From the NCBI RefSeq assembly GCF_001889265.1, contig NZ_CP018151.1, positions 2,480,001 through 2,544,000 of the forward strand: DNA of 64,000 bases, given 5' to 3'. Origin of the DNA: Microbacterium sp. 1.5R. Its GTDB lineage: Bacteria; Actinomycetota; Actinomycetes; Actinomycetales; Microbacteriaceae. Shown one piece after another: positions 8,457 to 17,516 of this stretch. Below the pieces are notes generated by a model. That model had not been told where the DNA came from and made no database searches. It saw only the letters and a program-made list of their open reading frames with translations. The translations under genes were made by a program, and so were the position numbers. How positions within the stretch are numbered: the first letter of the stretch is position 1; each line of letters starts with the position of its first letter.

Positions 8457-9472
8457 GCCTTCTCCTTGATGGTGTCGGTGAGGGTGTATCCGAGAGCGGG
8501 GGCGACGTGCTCTGCGAAGAGCTCGATCGAGCGCAGCACGTGCTCGTGCGGGGCGTCGACCGAATGCACCTGGAACGCGACCTCGGTCGCCCTGTCGAGC
8601 GTGGCGTCTGCGGCGAGGGACTCGGCGACCTCCTCCGGGGTGCCGAGGTGGGTGTCGAGGGCCACGATCAGCTCATCGAGGGTGTCGCCGGGGATCGTCT
8701 GGCCCTGTCGGCGGAACCCCTCGGCGGCACGACGCAGCCCGACCTCAGCGAAGCGCAGGGCCTCCGCGCGGTCATCCGCGACGAACACGGTGCGCGAGGC
8801 GGTGACACGCGGGGCGACGCCGTCGGGGAGAGCCTCGAGGTACGCGTCGATGATCGGATCCTGCAGCGCCGAGAGCGGGGCGTGCAGCGCGTCCGTCGAC
8901 CGCGGCTGAGTGCGCGAGAGCAGGAGGCCATGCCCGTGGATGCCGGCGCGATGGCCGCCGGGGGCCGAGAAGGTCGCCTGCCAGATGCGGTCGCTGAGAG
9001 TGCCGGCATCCGGATAGAGGGTGTTGTCGGCGCCGATGTCCCGCCCCGCGAGCGCGTCGAGCAGCAGTCGCAGCTTGCGGTCGTAGGTCGGCGCCTTCTC
9101 GCGCACGTCCTCACCGAACGGCACGAAGGACGAGGGTGTTCCGCCGCTGCCGAGCCCCAGGTCGATGCGTCCGCCCGAGAGCAGGTCGGCGACCACCGCA
9201 TCTTCGGCGACACGCACCGCATCTTCGAGCGGCAGCGTGACGACCCCGGTGCCGAGACGGATGCGCGAGGTCTGCGCGGCCACGTTGGCGAGATAGACGA
9301 GTGGCGAGGGCAGGCCGCCCTCCGCGGCGCGGAAGTGGTGCTGTGCGACCCAGGCGCGACCGACGCCGTGCCGTTCGGCGTGCCGGATCTGCTCGGTGGC
9401 CAGCGCGTAGCGCTCGGCGGGCGACGCGTCGTCGAGCAGCCGGGTGAAGAAGGCGATCGTGGGTGCGGTCAT
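8453..9472 (-). CDS. FMN-dependent luciferase-like monooxygenase (KPN_01858-like)
   Basis: A 339-residue TIM-barrel flavin monooxygenase of the bacterial-luciferase superfamily. It opens with a typical IAFFTRLLDD strand, has HAERHGVGRAWVAQHHF near residue 35 and RIDLGLGSGG near residue 108, and ends with a helical region. These enzymes use reduced FMN from a partner reductase and oxygen to oxidise small organics. It is coupled by ATGA overlaps with the CMD gene downstream and the transporter ATPase upstream, so uptake and oxidation of one substrate is likely. No flavin reductase gene lies in the same operon. Confidence 0.85.
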   Translation of the reverse strand: MTAPTIAFFTRLLDDASPAERYALATEQIRHAERHGVGRAWVAQHHFRAAEGGLPSPLVYLANVAAQTSRIRLGTGVVTLPLEDAVRVAEDAVVADLLSGGRIDLGLGSGGTPSSFVPFGEDVREKAPTYDRKLRLLLDALAGRDIGADNTLYPDAGTLSDRIWQATFSAPGGHRAGIHGHGLLLSRTQPRSTDALHAPLSALQDPIIDAYLEALPDGVAPRVTASRTVFVADDRAEALRFAEVGLRRAAEGFRRQGQTIPGDTLDELIVALDTHLGTPEEVAESLAADATLDRATEVAFQVHSVDAPHEHVLRSIELFAEHVAPALGYTLTDTIKEKA

Positions 9473-11097
9473 GCGGGCTGCTCCGTTCGTCCGGGGACGG
9501 CCGCGAGCAGCTCCCGGGTGTAGTCGTGCTGGGGGTCGTGGAAGAGCTCCTCGGTGACGCCTTCCTCGACGATCCGCCCGCGGCGCATCACCGAGACGGT
9601 GTGACTGATCCTGCGCACCACGGCGAGGTCGTGCGAGATGAAGAGGTAGGTGAGACCGAGTTCGGCCTGCAGCGAGGTGAGCAGTTCGAGGATGCGCGCC
9701 TGCACCGTGACGTCGAGGGCCGACACCGCCTCGTCGAGCACGACGATCTCGGGGTCGATCGCGAGGGCCCTGGCGATCGCGACCCGCTGTCGCTGCCCAC
9801 CCGAGAGCTCACGCGGTGTGCGCTGCGCGAGGTCGCTCGGCAGCGACACCCTGTCGATCAGGGCGAGCGCCCGATCCCTGCGGTCGGAGCGGGAGCCCAC
9901 CCCGAAGTTCTGCAGCGGCTCGGCGATGATGTCGACGACCTGCTGTCGCGGATCCAGCGATGCGAAGGGGTTCTGATAGACGAGCTGGATGCGCCGGCGC
10001 AGCGCGCGCAACCGCTGGCCCGACAGCCCTGTCACGTCTTCGCCGTCGATCTCAATGGCCCCGGCATCCGGTTCATGGAAGCGCGTGATGAGGCGCGCGG
10101 TGGTCGTCTTGCCCGATCCGGACTCGCCGACCAGCGCGTGCGTCGTGCCCCGGCGCACCCGGAACGACACGTCGTCGACGGCCCGGAAACGCTCACGCCC
10201 CGCGACCCTGAACTCCTTGACGAGACCGCTCGCGGTGATCGCGAACGGGTTCTCGGCCGCGACCGCTGCGGCATCCCGCAGGAAGGGCGGAACCTCCGGG
10301 CGGCGGAACCCCGTCGTGAACGCCGGGGCGTCCGCGAGGAGCTGCTTCGTGTATCCGTCCGAGGGTGCCGCGAGCACCTGGGCGCTCGCTCCCTGCTCGA
10401 CGATGCGGCCGTCCTTCAGCACGACGAGCCGTTGGGCGCGATCGGCCGCGACGCCGAGGTCGTGGGTGACCAGCAGGATGCTCGTGCCCTCCTCTCGACG
10501 CAGCTCGTCGAGCAGATCGAGCACCTTGCGCTGGACGGTCGCGTCCAAAGCGCTCGTGGGCTCGTCGGCGATCAGCAGCCGTGGCCGCAGCGCGATGGCC
10601 GAGGCGATCAGCACACGCTGGCGCATACCGCCCGAGAGCTCGTGCGGGTACTGCCGCGCTCGGAGGTCCGGATCATCGATACCGACCCGGTCGAGGAGCT
10701 CGATCGCCCGCGCGCGCCGCGAGCGACGATCGCGGTGGCCGTGCAGCTTCAGCACCTCTTCGACCTGGGCGCCGATCGGGCGCACGGGATCGAGCGAGGT
10801 CACCGGGTCCTGCGGCACGAGTCCGATCTCCGGACCCCGGATGCCGCGCAGTGCGCGATCCGTCCAGCCCGAGATGTCGAGCTCGCCGAGGCGCACCGTG
10901 CCGCCGTCGACCCTGCCGCCCTCGGGCAGCAGGCCGAGCAGGGCGTGCGCGGTGGTGGACTTGCCCGATCCCGATTCGCCCACGAGCGCGAGTGCCTCTC
11001 CCTCGGCGATCTCGAAGGAGACCCCGTGCACCACCTCCCGGCGACCGGCTCTGGTGGCGTACGAGACGGCGAGGCCGTCGACGGTGAGCACGCTCAT
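9469..11097 (-). CDS. ABC transporter ATP-binding protein, two fused ATPase domains (DppD-DppF-like)
   Basis: A 542-residue protein with two complete ABC ATPases in tandem. The first has Walker A GESGSGKST and signature LSGGMRQR; the second has GESGSGKTT and LSGGQRQR. Each is followed by an oligopeptide/nickel-type C-terminal region. The arrangement fits the fused ATPase of peptide-type (PepT family) importers. The start at 11095-11097 (MSVLTVDG) overlaps the permease stop as ATGA; the open frame further upstream is a shadow of that permease. It powers the two permeases encoded immediately upstream. Confidence 0.92.
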   Translation of the reverse strand: MSVLTVDGLAVSYATRAGRREVVHGVSFEIAEGEALALVGESGSGKSTTAHALLGLLPEGGRVDGGTVRLGELDISGWTDRALRGIRGPEIGLVPQDPVTSLDPVRPIGAQVEEVLKLHGHRDRRSRRARAIELLDRVGIDDPDLRARQYPHELSGGMRQRVLIASAIALRPRLLIADEPTSALDATVQRKVLDLLDELRREEGTSILLVTHDLGVAADRAQRLVVLKDGRIVEQGASAQVLAAPSDGYTKQLLADAPAFTTGFRRPEVPPFLRDAAAVAAENPFAITASGLVKEFRVAGRERFRAVDDVSFRVRRGTTHALVGESGSGKTTTARLITRFHEPDAGAIEIDGEDVTGLSGQRLRALRRRIQLVYQNPFASLDPRQQVVDIIAEPLQNFGVGSRSDRRDRALALIDRVSLPSDLAQRTPRELSGGQRQRVAIARALAIDPEIVVLDEAVSALDVTVQARILELLTSLQAELGLTYLFISHDLAVVRRISHTVSVMRRGRIVEEGVTEELFHDPQHDYTRELLAAVPGRTEQPA

Positions 11098-11990
11098 CGC
11101 GGGTTCCTTCCGATGCGGTGCGAGATGCGGTTGGCGCTGAGCACGACGACGACCACGATGAGTCCTGGCAGTGCCGTGAGCCACCAGGCGGTCGCGATGT
11201 AGTTGCGTCCCTCGGCGATCAGCAGCCCCCATTCGGGGGTGGGTGGCGGAGCACCGTAACCGAGGAATCCGAGGGTCGAGATCGCGAGGATCGCGGTGCC
11301 GAACTGCAGGGCGGCGAGCGCGACGATCGGCGTGAGCGAGTTCGGCAGGACATGGCGACGGAGCACCGTGAAGAAGGTGCCCCCGCTGCCGTACGCCGCC
11401 TCGACGTATTCGCTGCGGCGCACTCTGGCGACCTCCGACCGCATCAGGCGGGCGAAGGCGGCGACGCTGCCGAGGCCCACGGCGATCGCGGCGTTCACCG
11501 TGCCGAAGCCGAGGAGGATGATCACCGACAGCGACAGCAGCAGGCCGGGGATGGCGAGCAGCACGTCGACGACGCGCATCAGGATGTCGTCGACGACGCC
11601 GCCGATCGCGCCGGCGATCGCACCGAGGATCGTCCCGAGCGCGAGGCCCACGGTGACGGCGATGAGCGCTCCCGAGAGCGAGTGCACGGCGCCGTGGACG
11701 ACGCGGCCGAACAGGTCGCGACCGAGCGTGTCGGTGCCGAAGAGATGCGCCGCGCTCGGTGGCAGCAGCTTGTCGGCGGGGGTGCCGGTGAGAGGGTCGC
11801 CGGGTGCGAAGACCCCGGGGATCAGCGCCCAGAGCACGGCGAGCGAGACGACGGCGATCGCGAGGTAGAGCCCCCACGGCAGAGCGAGCAGTCCGCGCGC
11901 GCGTCGAGGCGATCGGGTGAGCGTTGCGGCATCCTGCTGCGGTGTCTCGGGCGGGGTGTCGACGGATGCGGCCACGGCGGCGACGGTCAT
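11094..11990 (-). CDS. ABC transporter permease (DppC-like)
   Basis: A 298-residue inner-membrane permease with a cytoplasmic N-terminal tail, one early membrane segment and five in the BPD_transp_1 domain. The HLFGTDTLGRDLF block is typical of DppC/OppC subunits, and the EAA-like loop around residues 195-215 (EYVEAAYGSGG) contacts the ATPase. The start is set by a 4-bp overlap with the previous permease at 11987-11990. Confidence 0.92.
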   Translation of the reverse strand: MTVAAVAASVDTPPETPQQDAATLTRSPRRARGLLALPWGLYLAIAVVSLAVLWALIPGVFAPGDPLTGTPADKLLPPSAAHLFGTDTLGRDLFGRVVHGAVHSLSGALIAVTVGLALGTILGAIAGAIGGVVDDILMRVVDVLLAIPGLLLSLSVIILLGFGTVNAAIAVGLGSVAAFARLMRSEVARVRRSEYVEAAYGSGGTFFTVLRRHVLPNSLTPIVALAALQFGTAILAISTLGFLGYGAPPPTPEWGLLIAEGRNYIATAWWLTALPGLIVVVVVLSANRISHRIGRNPR

Positions 11991-12934
11991 GCCGATGCTC
12001 CTGACTTCGAGAGCGCGCGCTGGCGCGGATCGATCAGCGGGGTGACGAGGTCGACGGCGAAGCTGATGAGCACGAAGCCGAGGGCCGACAGCAGCACGAC
12101 GCCCTGCAGCACCGGGATGTCCTGGTTCGACACGGCCTGCTCGGTGAGGCGGCCGATGCCGGTGCGACCGAACACGGTCTCGGTGACCACGGCCCCTCCC
12201 ACGAGCTCGCCGAACAGCACCCCGGCGATCGTGAGCGTCGGCAGGGCCGCGTTGCGCGCGACCGACCGGGTGAGCACCCACGACGGCGGCGCGCCCTTGG
12301 CCCGGACGACGGTGATGAACGGCTGCGCCTGCACCTGATCGATGGCGCGCACCAGCACCTGGGCGAGCGGAGCGGAGATCGGCACGGCGAGGGTCAGCAC
12401 GGGAAGGACGAGCCCGGCGACAGGGTCGGCGCCGACGATCGGCACCCACCCGAGACCGAACGAGAAGACCTGGATCAGCAGGATGCCGAGCCAGAACACC
12501 GGCACCGCGACGAACAGCCCCGGCACCTGACGGATGCCGTCGCGCAGCCACGCGAACGGTGCGAGAGACGAGAGCCCTGCGACGAGCACGGCGATCAGCA
12601 GCGCGACCACGAGTCCCAGCGACGCGAGCAGCACGGTCGACGGCAGTGCCTCGGCGAGCATGTCCAGCACCGGGGTGCCGAACTGGGTCGAGTAGCCGAA
12701 GTCACCGGCCGCGAATCCGAGACCCGCGTGCACGTACTGCTGCCACCACGGCAGATCGGTGCCGTAGGTGGCGCGGATGCCGTCGAGCTGCTCCGGCGAC
12801 AGCCCGAGGCTGGGGTCGGAGAACTTGATCAGGATCGCATCCCCCGGCAGCAGCTGCAGGAGGAAGAAGGTGGCCGTGAAGGCCGCGATCAGAACGATCG
12901 CGGCCTGCCCGGCTCGTCGGAGGACGAAGCTCAT
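11987..12934 (-). CDS. ABC transporter permease (DppB-like)
   Basis: A 315-residue permease beginning with the characteristic MSFVLRRAGQ amphipathic start and first membrane helix, followed by a periplasmic loop (LPGDAI, GDFGYS) and five more helices. It forms the heterodimeric channel with the DppC-like subunit. The substrate-binding protein gene ends 22 bp upstream of this gene's start (12957), in the usual order for this family. Confidence 0.92.
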   Translation of the reverse strand: MSFVLRRAGQAAIVLIAAFTATFFLLQLLPGDAILIKFSDPSLGLSPEQLDGIRATYGTDLPWWQQYVHAGLGFAAGDFGYSTQFGTPVLDMLAEALPSTVLLASLGLVVALLIAVLVAGLSSLAPFAWLRDGIRQVPGLFVAVPVFWLGILLIQVFSFGLGWVPIVGADPVAGLVLPVLTLAVPISAPLAQVLVRAIDQVQAQPFITVVRAKGAPPSWVLTRSVARNAALPTLTIAGVLFGELVGGAVVTETVFGRTGIGRLTEQAVSNQDIPVLQGVVLLSALGFVLISFAVDLVTPLIDPRQRALSKSGASA

Positions 12935-12956
12935 CGGTGCACCGTCTCAGTCATGC

Positions 12957-14591
12957 TCAGTGCTCGGCGAGCCAGACGCCCGAGAAGGTGGGGCGACCGA
13001 CCGACTCGAAGTCCACACCGTGCACGTAGGTGGCGGCGCCGTAGACCTGCGGCTCCTCGAACAGCGGGATGACGTAGGCCTGCTCGGCGATGTAGTCCTG
13101 CACGGCCTGCGAGGCCGCCGCTCGCTTCTCGGTGTCCGGCTCCGAGGCGACCGCCTCGAGCAGGGCGTCGAGCTCGGCGTCGTTCGAGATCAGCGCGTCA
13201 CGGTTCTTCGTGTAGTACTGGCTCTTGATCACGTCGAAGTCGGCGCGGCCGACCATCGAGTGGTAGAAGCCCGTCTTGAGCGGGTCACGGGTGTCCTCGG
13301 CATACGACCCGGCATCCGCCGGCTTGACCGTGAGCTCCACGCCGACCTTCGCGAGCTGCTGGGCGACGAGCTCGAGCGTCTGCTTCGACAGCGGCTGCGG
13401 TGCGGCCTCGTACACGGTGATCGAGAGGCGCTCGCCGTCCTTCTCGCGGATGCCGTCGGCCCCGGCCGTCCAGCCCGCCTCGTCGAGCAGCTTCTCGGCC
13501 TTGTCGGGGTCGTATGCGTAGTGCTCAGACTCGTCCTTGTATCCGAGCGCCTCCTGCGACAGCACCGAGGTCGCGACGGGGTAGTTCTCGGTGAACAGGG
13601 TGTCGACGACCTCCTGGGCGTCGACCGCGGCGACGAGCGCCTGACGCACCCTGATGTCGCTCAGCAGCGGGTTCTCGGGACGCAGCGAGATGGAGTTGTT
13701 GACGCCACGCGTCTGCGGTGCGTACAGCGTGAAGCCCGAGCTCTCGACCCGGTCCTCGTCGAAGGCCTGCACGTAGCGGACGTAGTCGGCCTGACCCGCG
13801 AGCAGCGATCCGATGCGCACGGAGTCCTCGGGGGTGACGAGCACGTGCACGGCGTCGACGTACGGACGGCCCTGGTTCTCGGCGCTCTCCGGCGCCCACG
13901 CGTAGTCCTCGCGGGCGGTGAGGGTGAACTCTGTGCCCAGCTTCTCGTCGGTGAGGGTGAAAGGCCCGGCGCCGATGATCTCCTCGGCGTTGCCCGCTCC
14001 GAAGTCCTCGATGGTGCCGTCGAGCGTCTCGGGCGAGAGCAGGCCGGAGTTGATGGTCGACGTCGCCTGCAGGAACCCGGGAGCCGGGGCCGAGAAGCGG
14101 AAGGTGACCGTGTCGTCGTCGACGACCTCGCTCGAGGCGTAGTTGTTGATCGCCTCGGAGACCGTGAGGCCGCGCTCGGGGTCGCCGAGGCCGTACGTGT
14201 CGAAGTTCTTCGCCACGGCCGCGGCGTCCAGCGGCGTCCCGTCTGAGAAGGTGACGTCGGGGCGCAGGTCGAACGTGTACTCGGTGGCGTCGTCGTTCAC
14301 GGTCCAGGCCGAGGCGATCCACGGCTCGATCTCGAGCGAGTCGGGGTTCTGCCACGTCAGGCGGGCGGCGATGTTGTTGACCACGCCTCCGTTCGGGTAG
14401 AACCCGGCCTGCGGCGGGTAGAGGTTCGTGAAGGTCTGGTGCTCCAGATAGGTCAGCGTTCCCCCGGTGACGGGGTCGCCCGCGTCGGCGGAGGCGCCGC
14501 TCGGGGCCGGCGAGGACGCGCAGGCGGCGAGCCCCGCCGCGAGGACAAGCGGAAGCGCGACGGCGGCTGCGCGGATGAGACGGCGGTTCAT
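12957..14591 (-). CDS. Peptide-type ABC transporter substrate-binding lipoprotein (KPN_01854-like)
   Basis: A 544-residue family-5 solute-binding lipoprotein. The signal peptide ends in the lipobox LAAC with Cys24 as the lipidation site, and the mature protein is secreted and membrane-anchored. Family-5 features include a GGTLTYLEH start of the mature domain, DVTFSDGTPL and the DIRVRQALVAAVD region. ATG at 14589-14591 is preceded by AGGAGG at a good distance. It captures the ligand for the downstream importer. The linked luciferase-like and CMD enzymes suggest that the ligand is a small organic compound rather than a peptide. Confidence 0.9.
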   Translation of the reverse strand: MNRRLIRAAAVALPLVLAAGLAACASSPAPSGASADAGDPVTGGTLTYLEHQTFTNLYPPQAGFYPNGGVVNNIAARLTWQNPDSLEIEPWIASAWTVNDDATEYTFDLRPDVTFSDGTPLDAAAVAKNFDTYGLGDPERGLTVSEAINNYASSEVVDDDTVTFRFSAPAPGFLQATSTINSGLLSPETLDGTIEDFGAGNAEEIIGAGPFTLTDEKLGTEFTLTAREDYAWAPESAENQGRPYVDAVHVLVTPEDSVRIGSLLAGQADYVRYVQAFDEDRVESSGFTLYAPQTRGVNNSISLRPENPLLSDIRVRQALVAAVDAQEVVDTLFTENYPVATSVLSQEALGYKDESEHYAYDPDKAEKLLDEAGWTAGADGIREKDGERLSITVYEAAPQPLSKQTLELVAQQLAKVGVELTVKPADAGSYAEDTRDPLKTGFYHSMVGRADFDVIKSQYYTKNRDALISNDAELDALLEAVASEPDTEKRAAASQAVQDYIAEQAYVIPLFEEPQVYGAATYVHGVDFESVGRPTFSGVWLAEH

Positions 14592-14755
14592 GCGGGTCCT
14601 CCTGGACGGGATGCTGTGGTTCGGTGTGCGGGTGAACGTCACGCTAGGGACTCTCACGGTCGTGACGCGAATGGGGTCGTCATGTGCGGACCCGGCCTGT
14701 CACGAGGCGTCATGACGGGTCACCAGACGCAATCCGACGTAATGGATGACGCGGT

Positions 14756-16180
14756 TCAGCGGACGAGAAGCGATGATGCGGCACGCTGCTCGCTGCCGAC
14801 CTCGACGCCGCCGCCGACGCCGAGACGGTCCCGCAGCGGGGTGGGCGCTCCGTCGCTGCGACCGAGCAGGCCCCGTCGACGCAGTTCGGGCGCGGCGAGG
14901 CGGGTGAAGGCCTCGAACTGTGCGGGCTGGAACGCGGAGAGCACGTTGAACCCGTCGGCTGCACCCTGGTCGCGCCAGGTCTCGAAGTGGTCCGCGATCG
15001 TCGCGGCGTCGCCGACCACGAATGCGGCAGGCACGGCATGGGCCGCGACGAGGTGGCGCCAGGTCAGCGCCGTCTCGCCGTCATCCCCGACGCGGAGTCC
15101 GGCGATGAGTCGCAGGCGCTCGATCAGCGCCTGCCCTGCCTCCCCGAGGCGTCCGGCCTGATCGCGGGTCACGACCTCGTCGAAGCCGGCGGAACGCAGC
15201 GGTTCGTCGGCGCCGACGCCCAGGGCGTCGGCCAGCGCGACGACCGATCTGTTCGCGGGGAATGCCGTGCGGGACGACTGATGCCCCTCGTCGAGCGGGA
15301 CGAGCGCGAGCAGCCGTTCGACGATGCGGTGAGCGTCGGCATCCGTCGGTGCGACCACAGGAAGCACGGGCGCGATCACCGCCAGCCCCTCGGGCGAGCG
15401 GCCTGATCGGAGCGCGATCTCGCGCAGCTGCCGCCGGGTGGCGATCGCATCGGCGATGTTCGGGGCGGCGATGAGCGCGAGATCGGCCTCGGTCGCGGCG
15501 AGCGCGCGCGACCGCGGCGAGGTGCCGGCGTGCACGAGAGGGATCCGCCCCTGCGGCGGGCGGGCGACGTTCAGCGGCCCGGAGACGCGCACGTGCTCGC
15601 CCCGGAGGTCCGCACCCCGGAGCCCGTCCGGGTCGATGAGCACGCCGCGTGCGGCATCCGCGATCCAGGCGTCCTCGCTCCACGAGTCCCACAGACGGCG
15701 CAGGGCGACGACGAACTCCTCGGCGCGGTCGTATCGGCTCTCGTTGTCGGCGTGCGCATCGCGACCGTGGTTGCCCGCGGCTCGTGGCTCGGCTCCGGTG
15801 ACGAGGTTGACGCCGGCTCGACCGCCTGTCAGCAGGTCGAGGGATGCGAGCGAGCGCGCCGTCGCATACGGATCGGCGTAGGTCGTGTTCACCGTCGCGA
15901 TGAGGCCGATGCGAGAGGTGACCCCGGCCAGGTACAGCACGGCGCTCACCGGGTCGATCCGCGCGAGCAGGTACGGGTCGCGGAATTCGAGGTCCGGCCC
16001 GGTGGCCAGCCAATCGCCGAAGAACAGGTAGTCGAGCCCCGCGTCCTCTCCCTCTCGCGCGATGCGGCGGAGGATCTCGGCATCGGCCGAGGGGTCGCGA
16101 TGCGCGCCCGGCTGACGCCAGCCGGAGGGATACGCGCCGAGAGTGCGCACCATGGCGCCGATGATGAGGGGTTCGGTCAT
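14756..16180 (-). CDS. FMN-dependent monooxygenase, NtaA/SnaA/DszA family
   Basis: A 474-residue TIM-barrel flavin monooxygenase. Family features include GLDYLFFGDWLA near residue 50, RIGLIATVNTTYADPY near residue 95, a GRAGVNLVTG strand and NHGRDAHADNESRYDRAEEF. Relatives use reduced flavin to cleave C-N or C-S bonds in chelators and sulfur compounds. The start is ATG 16178-16180 with TACTTT seven bases upstream (16188-16193), a leaderless promoter. The gene probably reads into the transporter operon across a 164-bp gap in which I see no terminator. A relic of a sulfhydrylase gene lies divergently upstream, which hints at sulfur scavenging. Confidence 0.85.
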   Translation of the reverse strand: MTEPLIIGAMVRTLGAYPSGWRQPGAHRDPSADAEILRRIAREGEDAGLDYLFFGDWLATGPDLEFRDPYLLARIDPVSAVLYLAGVTSRIGLIATVNTTYADPYATARSLASLDLLTGGRAGVNLVTGAEPRAAGNHGRDAHADNESRYDRAEEFVVALRRLWDSWSEDAWIADAARGVLIDPDGLRGADLRGEHVRVSGPLNVARPPQGRIPLVHAGTSPRSRALAATEADLALIAAPNIADAIATRRQLREIALRSGRSPEGLAVIAPVLPVVAPTDADAHRIVERLLALVPLDEGHQSSRTAFPANRSVVALADALGVGADEPLRSAGFDEVVTRDQAGRLGEAGQALIERLRLIAGLRVGDDGETALTWRHLVAAHAVPAAFVVGDAATIADHFETWRDQGAADGFNVLSAFQPAQFEAFTRLAAPELRRRGLLGRSDGAPTPLRDRLGVGGGVEVGSEQRAASSLLVR

Positions 16181-16300
16181 GCACCCGAAAGTATGAGCGG
16201 GCTCGGGAGCCGGCCAATCGGCGGGGAAGCGCAGCGAAACGGAGCGCAACACGGCGACACATCCTCCCCGAGTGTGGGTGCCCGATCGGAGGATGGAACC

Positions 16301-16442
16301 ATGACCTCGACCTCCTCCCCCGCGCTCTGAGCACCGCAGTGGTGACCGCATGACCGAGTTCGCCACGATCCGCCTGTCGGCCGGGCTGGAGGATCCGAGC
16401 GATCTGATCGCCGACCTCGACCGCGCGCTCGCGCTCGTCTGA
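16301..16442 (+). pseudogene. Relic of a PLP-dependent sulfhydrylase / cystathionine gamma-synthase-type gene
   Basis: The 30-codon frame at 16350-16442 encodes a near-perfect C-terminus of the Cys/Met-metabolism PLP enzyme family (IRLSAGLEDPSDLIADLDRA), with nothing of the catalytic domain before it. Just upstream, ATG at 16301 has a strong GGAGG ribosome-binding site but stops after nine codons (MTSTSSPAL). The simplest reading is a large internal deletion that left both ends of an O-acetylhomoserine sulfhydrylase-like gene. ATCCTCC (16261-16267) can pair with GGAGGAT (16288-16294) and might have masked the ribosome-binding site. The nine-codon frame could instead be an unrelated leader peptide. 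Confidence 0.5.
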
Positions 16443-16520
16443 ACGCCATCCGTTCCGGCCGCCCCCGGATGCCCTGGTCTGAACACCCCGTGCTCAGCCT
16501 CCACCCCCTACGCTGAGATG

Positions 16521-17516
16521 ATGACTGGTCTTCGTTGGGGAATCCTCGCGACCGGCGGCATCGCCGGCGCGTTCGCATCCGATCTGCGCACCGCAGGGCT
16601 CGATCTCGTGGCGGTCGGCTCGCGCTCGCAGGAATCGGCCGACGCCTTCGCCGCCCGCTTCGACATCCCGCGCGCGCATCCCTCGTACGAGGCGCTCGTC
16701 GCCGACCCCGAGGTCGACATCATCTACGTCTCGACCCCGCACCCGATGCATCACGAGAACGCCCGCCTCGCGCTCGAAGCCGGCAAGCACGTGCTGGTCG
16801 AGAAGGCGTTCACCCTCAACCGCTCGGAGGCGGAGGACCTGCAGCGTCTGGCCGCCGATCGGGGCCTGCTCGCGATGGAGGCGATGTGGACGCGCTACCT
16901 GCCGCACATGGTCCGCATTCGCGAGATCATCGCCGCCGGGACCCTCGGTGAGATGCGCGCCGTGAGCGCCGACCACACCCAGCTGCTCCCCTCCGACCCC
17001 GAGCACCGTCTCAACGCCCTCGAGCTCGGCGGCGGTGCCCTCCTCGACCTCGGGATCTACCCGATCTCCTTCGTGTGGGACATCCTCGGCGCCCCGACCG
17101 GCATCCACGCCGTCGGCCGCCTGATCGAGACCGGAGCGGATGCCGAGGTCGCCACCGTCATGACCCACGACGGCGGAGCGATCTCGACGACGCTCTCGTC
17201 GTCGCGTGCCGCGGGCCCCAACGCGGCGAGCATCATCGGCACGACGGCGCGCATCGACCTCGACCGCGTCTGGTACACCCCCACCACGTTCCGCGTCGTG
17301 CAGCCGGACGGCACGGTCGTCGAGGAGTACGTGTCCGAGGTCGACGGTCGCGGCATGCAGTACCAGGCCCTCGCGGCCGAGCGCCTCGTGGGCGACGGCG
17401 TGCTCGAGGGCGACATCCTGCCGATCGCCGAGAGCGTCGCGATCATGGGCACCCTCGACGAGATCCGCGCGCAGATCGGCGTGCGCTACCCGCGCGAAGG
17501 AGTGAACCATGGCTGA
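16521..17516 (+). CDS. Gfo/Idh/MocA family oxidoreductase (dihydrodiol dehydrogenase-like)
   Basis: A 331-residue NAD(P)-dependent dehydrogenase with the N-terminal Rossmann motif GILATGGIAGAF, the EKAFTLNRSEAE segment carrying the conserved E-K pair, and a C-terminal alpha/beta domain with GGGALLDLGIYP. Similarity to dimeric dihydrodiol dehydrogenases suggests oxidation of a sugar or diol in the cytosol. Of the two tandem ATGs the second is preferred because TACGCT (16509-16514) lies six bases before it, giving a leaderless message. The 3' end overlaps the next gene by 8 bp. Confidence 0.88.
   Translation: MTGLRWGILATGGIAGAFASDLRTAGLDLVAVGSRSQESADAFAARFDIPRAHPSYEALVADPEVDIIYVSTPHPMHHENARLALEAGKHVLVEKAFTLNRSEAEDLQRLAADRGLLAMEAMWTRYLPHMVRIREIIAAGTLGEMRAVSADHTQLLPSDPEHRLNALELGGGALLDLGIYPISFVWDILGAPTGIHAVGRLIETGADAEVATVMTHDGGAISTTLSSSRAAGPNAASIIGTTARIDLDRVWYTPTTFRVVQPDGTVVEEYVSEVDGRGMQYQALAAERLVGDGVLEGDILPIAESVAIMGTLDEIRAQIGVRYPREGVNHG

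Noticed and set aside
16301..16330. Cysteine-responsive leader peptide attenuator
   Set aside because: The nine codons contain no cysteine or methionine run, and the downstream frame is only a gene fragment.
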